Source: Candidatus Shapirobacteria bacterium
GTDB taxonomy: Bacteria; Patescibacteriota; Microgenomatia; VGLL01
Assembly (NCBI GenBank): GCA_016866735.1
Contig: VGLL01000036.1
Location: forward strand, 1 to 8,962
DNA length: 8,962 nucleotides
Reading direction: 5' to 3'
Within the stretch, counting starts at the first letter, position 1; each line of letters starts with the position of its first letter. Below, in pieces: positions 7,801-8,962 of the stretch. Position numbers and translations under genes: made by a program. The notes under the pieces were generated by a model that had not been told where the DNA came from, ran no database searches, and saw only the letters and a program-made list of their open reading frames with translations.

Positions 7801-8008
7801 TGTTTCGCCAGAATTATGGAGTTACTTCATCGGCGGCTATCAAGTGCTCTATAAGTGGCTAAAAGATAGAAAAGGCAAGTCTCTTTCTAGCGAAGAAATT
7901 AACCATTACATTAAAGTGATTGAAGCCCTAAAACAAACAATAAAAATTCAATCGCGGATAGATCAAATCTATCCAGTGTTAGAAAATGAGCTGTTAACAA
8001 AATCATGA
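4829..8008 (+). CDS. Single-chain restriction-modification enzyme (type IIG / short type ISP-like), nuclease plus N6-adenine methyltransferase
   Basis: A 1059-aa protein predicted to cut and methylate DNA with one polypeptide. Domains in order: a PD-(D/E)XK nuclease at residues about 30-125, with D61 (GQPDFRVWD), E76 and K78 (GYIEAKAP); a helical connector at about 130-330; a gamma-type N6-adenine methyltransferase at about 330-620, with motif X-like GVFYTP (334-339), SAM-binding DPAVGTGTF (382-390) and catalytic NPPY (507-510); and a C-terminal region carrying YDYRPFDIR (YRPFD at 773-777), which resembles the specificity region of type ISP enzymes such as LlaBIII. Unlike LlaBIII (about 1600 aa) no helicase motor is visible, so it resembles type IIG enzymes. 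The start is GTG with GGGAAAAGA just upstream. The stop overlaps the DUF3800 gene by 4 nt. The sequence is clearly more AT-rich than the nrd genes, suggesting acquisition. The target sequence cannot be predicted. It could be methylase-only if the nuclease is inactive, but the key residues are intact. Confidence 0.88.
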   Translation: MKQELFHEYLSQVNQRIIRGDAREESFYSALEGLIFSYGQGIGKKTDVTILPKKTEAGQPDFRVWDGQSRITGYIEAKAPSVKFLDETESSEQLKRYLEAYPNVLLTNFFEFRLYRNGVLWDKPVKISDYDLSKRLPEFPIVQHEENLIRLLTFFFDFSLPRVTHPRTLAEILAYKSGIMRDYIVVPTLEEDQNNYFAWLYQSFQKHLIKDLTIRDFADLFSQTFTYGLFIAKYQYEAQQTLFGKKVSTLPFTTKTAYDFIQKSFGILREVFKVVSTQDIPASLKVIVDDIVDILNNTDIYKLLSTENGKRDPIFHLYETFLLKYDRERKKRLGVFYTPLEVVSYIVDSTHTLLKEGELFNASDGLASCNANSLEKSVTLLDPAVGTGTFYVEAIEKAIDEVKEKYSTSADYISKFVRGHILNHFFAFEILIAPYVVSHLKVLFSLTKEGFEFTDSDALKIFLTNTLEFHRKETTGFAGFFEQTLVTEQQNALEVKNKTPILIVIGNPPYSVSSQNEVDPETPFGKFYESYKEKVRKEERNIQPLSDDYIKFLAFAHWKVKQSGKGIVGMITNNSYLDGLIHRDMRQKLLEDFDLIYILNLHGDAKRPQKTKDGKNDENVFDIRQGVAISLFVKPEKPANKQIRYAELIGPRETKYQFLESHNVKDTSWQELTPKAPYWFLVKRDFGEESKYSKFFKVANIFYKNSYGVKTGKDDLLVDSSKPQLLSRLDYSDKALFKITLSQKIDEETTEKWIKEIDKKKDQLSEQIVDYDYRPFDIRVTIFNDKILQRARYQSMRHMSYQNTGLVLGRAGQVNRPGLIWDLAFITKNVIDLNMFYRGGIYVFPLWLYGVDKKDRSQQNLLDNSQASSERTSNIKQDFIKLLSSTYEMTISSEEIFYYIYAVLYSNLYRKKYEEFLKIDFPKIPFTSDYKLFKHVLELGKELGRLHLLESPLLNKTSSRFESKNGAETENPRYNEKEEKLYINKNQYFTNVSPELWSYFIGGYQVLYKWLKDRKGKSLSSEEINHYIKVIEALKQTIKIQSRIDQIYPVLENELLTKS

Positions 8009-8694
8009 ATAAGACCTTATTTCTTTTTATAGATGAATCGGGGAATTTTGATTTTAGTCCGAGTGGAACAAAATATTTTATTTTAACGGCATTAAGTACG
8101 CTTAATCCTTTCTCTATAGCCTCTTCTCTTTTAGATTTGCGGTATCAGCTTTTGCCTAATTATGCCTGCGGCAGTGCCCTTGAAGAAAATGGTTATTTCC
8201 ATGCGGCAGAAGACGCACAACTTGTTAGAGATGCGGTGTTTTCAACGATTATAAAGGGAAAAGGAGATTTAAGAATTGATGCGGTAATTGCCCAAAAGAA
8301 CAAGGCTAATCCTAAATTTCATGGGCAATATATCGAGCTATACGAAAGGATGGGGGAAGCGCTGGTAAAATACACTTTCAATAGGGCCGTTTGGAAAAAC
8401 TACGATCATGTCGTATTGGTTTTTAGCAGTTTATTCGATAAAAAGAAAAGGGGAATTCTTAAACAAACCTTTAAGGCACTTATAAAAAGTTTTGCCTCTA
8501 AGCCTTATTCGTTATATTTCCATGATTCAAAATTTGATTTTTGCAGTCAAGCGGTAGATTATTTTGGCTGGGCAATTTATAGAAAGTGGGAATCTTTGGA
8601 CAAAAGATCTTACAATTTGGTAAAGCAATTTATAAAGTCAGAGTTTCCGATTTTTGGTAAGGGGACGAAGATCTATTACCCTTTCAAAAAATGA
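8005..8694 (+). CDS. DUF3800 family protein (predicted RNase H-fold, defence-associated)
   Basis: A 229-aa protein with the hallmark N-terminal strand and motif FLFIDESGNF (D10, E11, S12, G13) of DUF3800, followed by a YFILTAL strand, YFHAAEDAQLVRDAVF (residues 64-79), IDAVIAQKNK (91-100), a central VVLVFSSLFDKKKRG strand/loop (136-150), and the C-terminal QAVDYFGWAIYRKWE segment (182-196; D185). The early Asp and later acidic residues fit the metal-binding site suggested for this RNase H-like family, but no reaction has been assigned to it that I can name. Its ATG overlaps the stop of the restriction enzyme (ATGA), so the two are probably made together. DUF3800 genes are commonly found near restriction and other defence genes, so an accessory or immunity role is inferred. 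No signal peptide or membrane segment is seen. The length is normal for the family and the gene looks intact. Confidence 0.82.
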   Translation: MNKTLFLFIDESGNFDFSPSGTKYFILTALSTLNPFSIASSLLDLRYQLLPNYACGSALEENGYFHAAEDAQLVRDAVFSTIIKGKGDLRIDAVIAQKNKANPKFHGQYIELYERMGEALVKYTFNRAVWKNYDHVVLVFSSLFDKKKRGILKQTFKALIKSFASKPYSLYFHDSKFDFCSQAVDYFGWAIYRKWESLDKRSYNLVKQFIKSEFPIFGKGTKIYYPFKK

Positions 8695-8746
8695 CCCCCC
8701 TAGCTATCCTTTCGGAAGAGCCCAGGGGCTCTTATCGGGAGGGGGG
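8695..8746. other. GC-rich compound hairpin, possible terminator or structured RNA
   Basis: Starting at the base after the DUF3800 stop, CCCCCCT (8695-8701) pairs perfectly with AGGGGGG (8740-8746). Nested inside is a second perfect 7-bp stem, AAGAGCC (8716-8722) with GGCTCTT (8727-8733), closed by the loop CAGG. A small TCC-TTTC-GGA hairpin can also form at 8707-8716, competing by one base with the inner stem. Reading +, the bases after the stem are AACGTTTAATT, not a clean U-run. Reading -, the stem is followed after three bases by TTTTTT, so a terminator acting on leftward transcripts is equally possible. I could not match it to a known riboswitch or ribozyme core. Confidence 0.55.
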
Positions 8747-8799
8747 AACGTTTAATTATATTATACAACAGATTTGCGACCTTTTTGTCAAGAGGCAAT
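8747..8799 (+). promoter_or_regulatory. AT-rich leader upstream of nrdG, possible promoter and ribosome site
   Basis: After the GC hairpin the sequence turns abruptly AT-rich (TTTAATTATATTATACAAC), giving -10-like hexamers such as TATTAT at 8759-8764. No matching -35 element is seen at the right distance and no clear NrdR box was found. AGAGG at 8791-8795 is a plausible ribosome binding site 4 nt before the nrdG ATG. Since nrdG follows an apparently inserted cassette, a promoter here would let it be expressed independently of the upstream genes; this is inference. Confidence 0.3.
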
Positions 8800-8962
8800 A
8801 TGAAAATCGTTGGTTACCTACGGACTTCCCTGATTGAATGGCCGGGGAAAATTGCCAGTGTGATTTTTGTCCCAGGATGCAATTTCCATTGCCCCTTTTG
8901 CCATAATGCCGCCTTGGTTGACTTAACCAGGGCGCGCCGATTGCCGTTGATAAAGGAGGCGC
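8800..8962 (+). CDS. nrdG: Anaerobic ribonucleoside-triphosphate reductase activating protein, N-terminal part (3' end outside window)
   Basis: The first 54 codons of a radical-SAM protein whose frame runs off the right edge. The N-terminus reads GYLRTSLIEWPGKIASVIF, typical of NrdG-type activases, followed by the iron-sulfur cluster motif C27-x3-C31-x2-C34 (PGCNFHCPFCHN), which holds the [4Fe-4S] cluster that cleaves S-adenosylmethionine. NrdG abstracts a hydrogen from the C-terminal glycine of NrdD to form the glycyl radical, here predicted at G607 and/or G672 of the two upstream reductases. One activase appears to serve both. It is separated from them by the redoxin and the restriction cassette, so it may once have been contiguous with the nrdD genes. 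The ATG at 8800 is supported by AGAGG 4 nt upstream and by the protein beginning exactly at the conserved region. The C-terminal part cannot be assessed. Confidence 0.92.
   Translation, partial: MKIVGYLRTSLIEWPGKIASVIFVPGCNFHCPFCHNAALVDLTRARRLPLIKEA

Noticed and set aside
4829..8008. BREX PglX methylase
   Set aside because: The methylase motifs would fit, but an N-terminal PD-(D/E)XK nuclease is visible and no BREX partner genes (brxL, pglZ, brxC) are nearby.
8695..8799. Riboswitch or self-cleaving ribozyme before nrdG
   Set aside because: No hammerhead core (CUGAUGA), fluoride, guanidine or other core that I know could be placed on either strand, so only the hairpin itself is reported.
4182..8799. 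Insertion sequence or integrase-borne island
   Set aside because: No transposase or integrase frame, no tRNA gene and no clear flanking direct repeats were seen.
1..8962. Alternative genetic code (UGA as glycine, as in Gracilibacteria)
   Set aside because: TGA ends nrdR, nrdD copy 1, the restriction gene and DUF3800 exactly where overlaps or family lengths expect a stop, and no in-frame TGA interrupts a conserved domain.

Overview
The window carries a class III (anaerobic, oxygen-sensitive glycyl-radical) ribonucleotide reductase locus with a restriction-type cassette lodged inside it; all genes are on the + strand. In order: the 3' end of nrdR (repressor of reductase genes), two tandem full-core nrdD-type reductase genes, a 0.14 kb intergenic block built from CGAA-rich inverted repeats, a small CxxC redoxin, the relic of a PIN-domain gene, a 1059-aa single-chain restriction-modification enzyme, a DUF3800 gene, a GC-rich compound hairpin, and the 5' end of nrdG (radical-SAM activase of NrdD).

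Organism: an anaerobic bacterium using TGA as a stop. nrdR points to Bacteria rather than Archaea. Tight ATGA/GTGA overlaps, weak Shine-Dalgarno signals and mosaic TTCGAA-type intergenic repeats resemble uncultivated candidate-phylum genomes (Patescibacteria, Omnitrophota or Planctomycetes-like), but this is impression only and I do not assign a phylum.

Region 1 (1-4181): nrdR, nrdD copy 1 and nrdD copy 2 overlap by 4 nt each, so they probably form one translationally coupled operon. Copy 2 looks like an ordinary catalytic NrdD. Copy 1 keeps the radical cysteine, the glycyl-radical glycine and the zinc cysteines, but has lost the N-terminal region and both histidines of the conserved GDIHxH motif. 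A heteromeric or specialised reductase is therefore possible.

Region 2 (4182-4694): the repeat block and a glutaredoxin/NrdH-like redoxin, a plausible electron donor for a formate-independent type of NrdD.

Region 3 (4672-8799): visibly more AT-rich than the nrdD genes. It holds a broken PIN ORF, then an R-M enzyme (PD-(D/E)XK nuclease, N6-adenine methylase and type-ISP-like C-terminal region) overlapping a DUF3800 gene by 4 nt. This looks like a defence cassette that separates the redoxin from nrdG.

Region 4 (8800-8962): the start of nrdG, which would install the glycyl radical on the NrdD proteins and completes the functional set.
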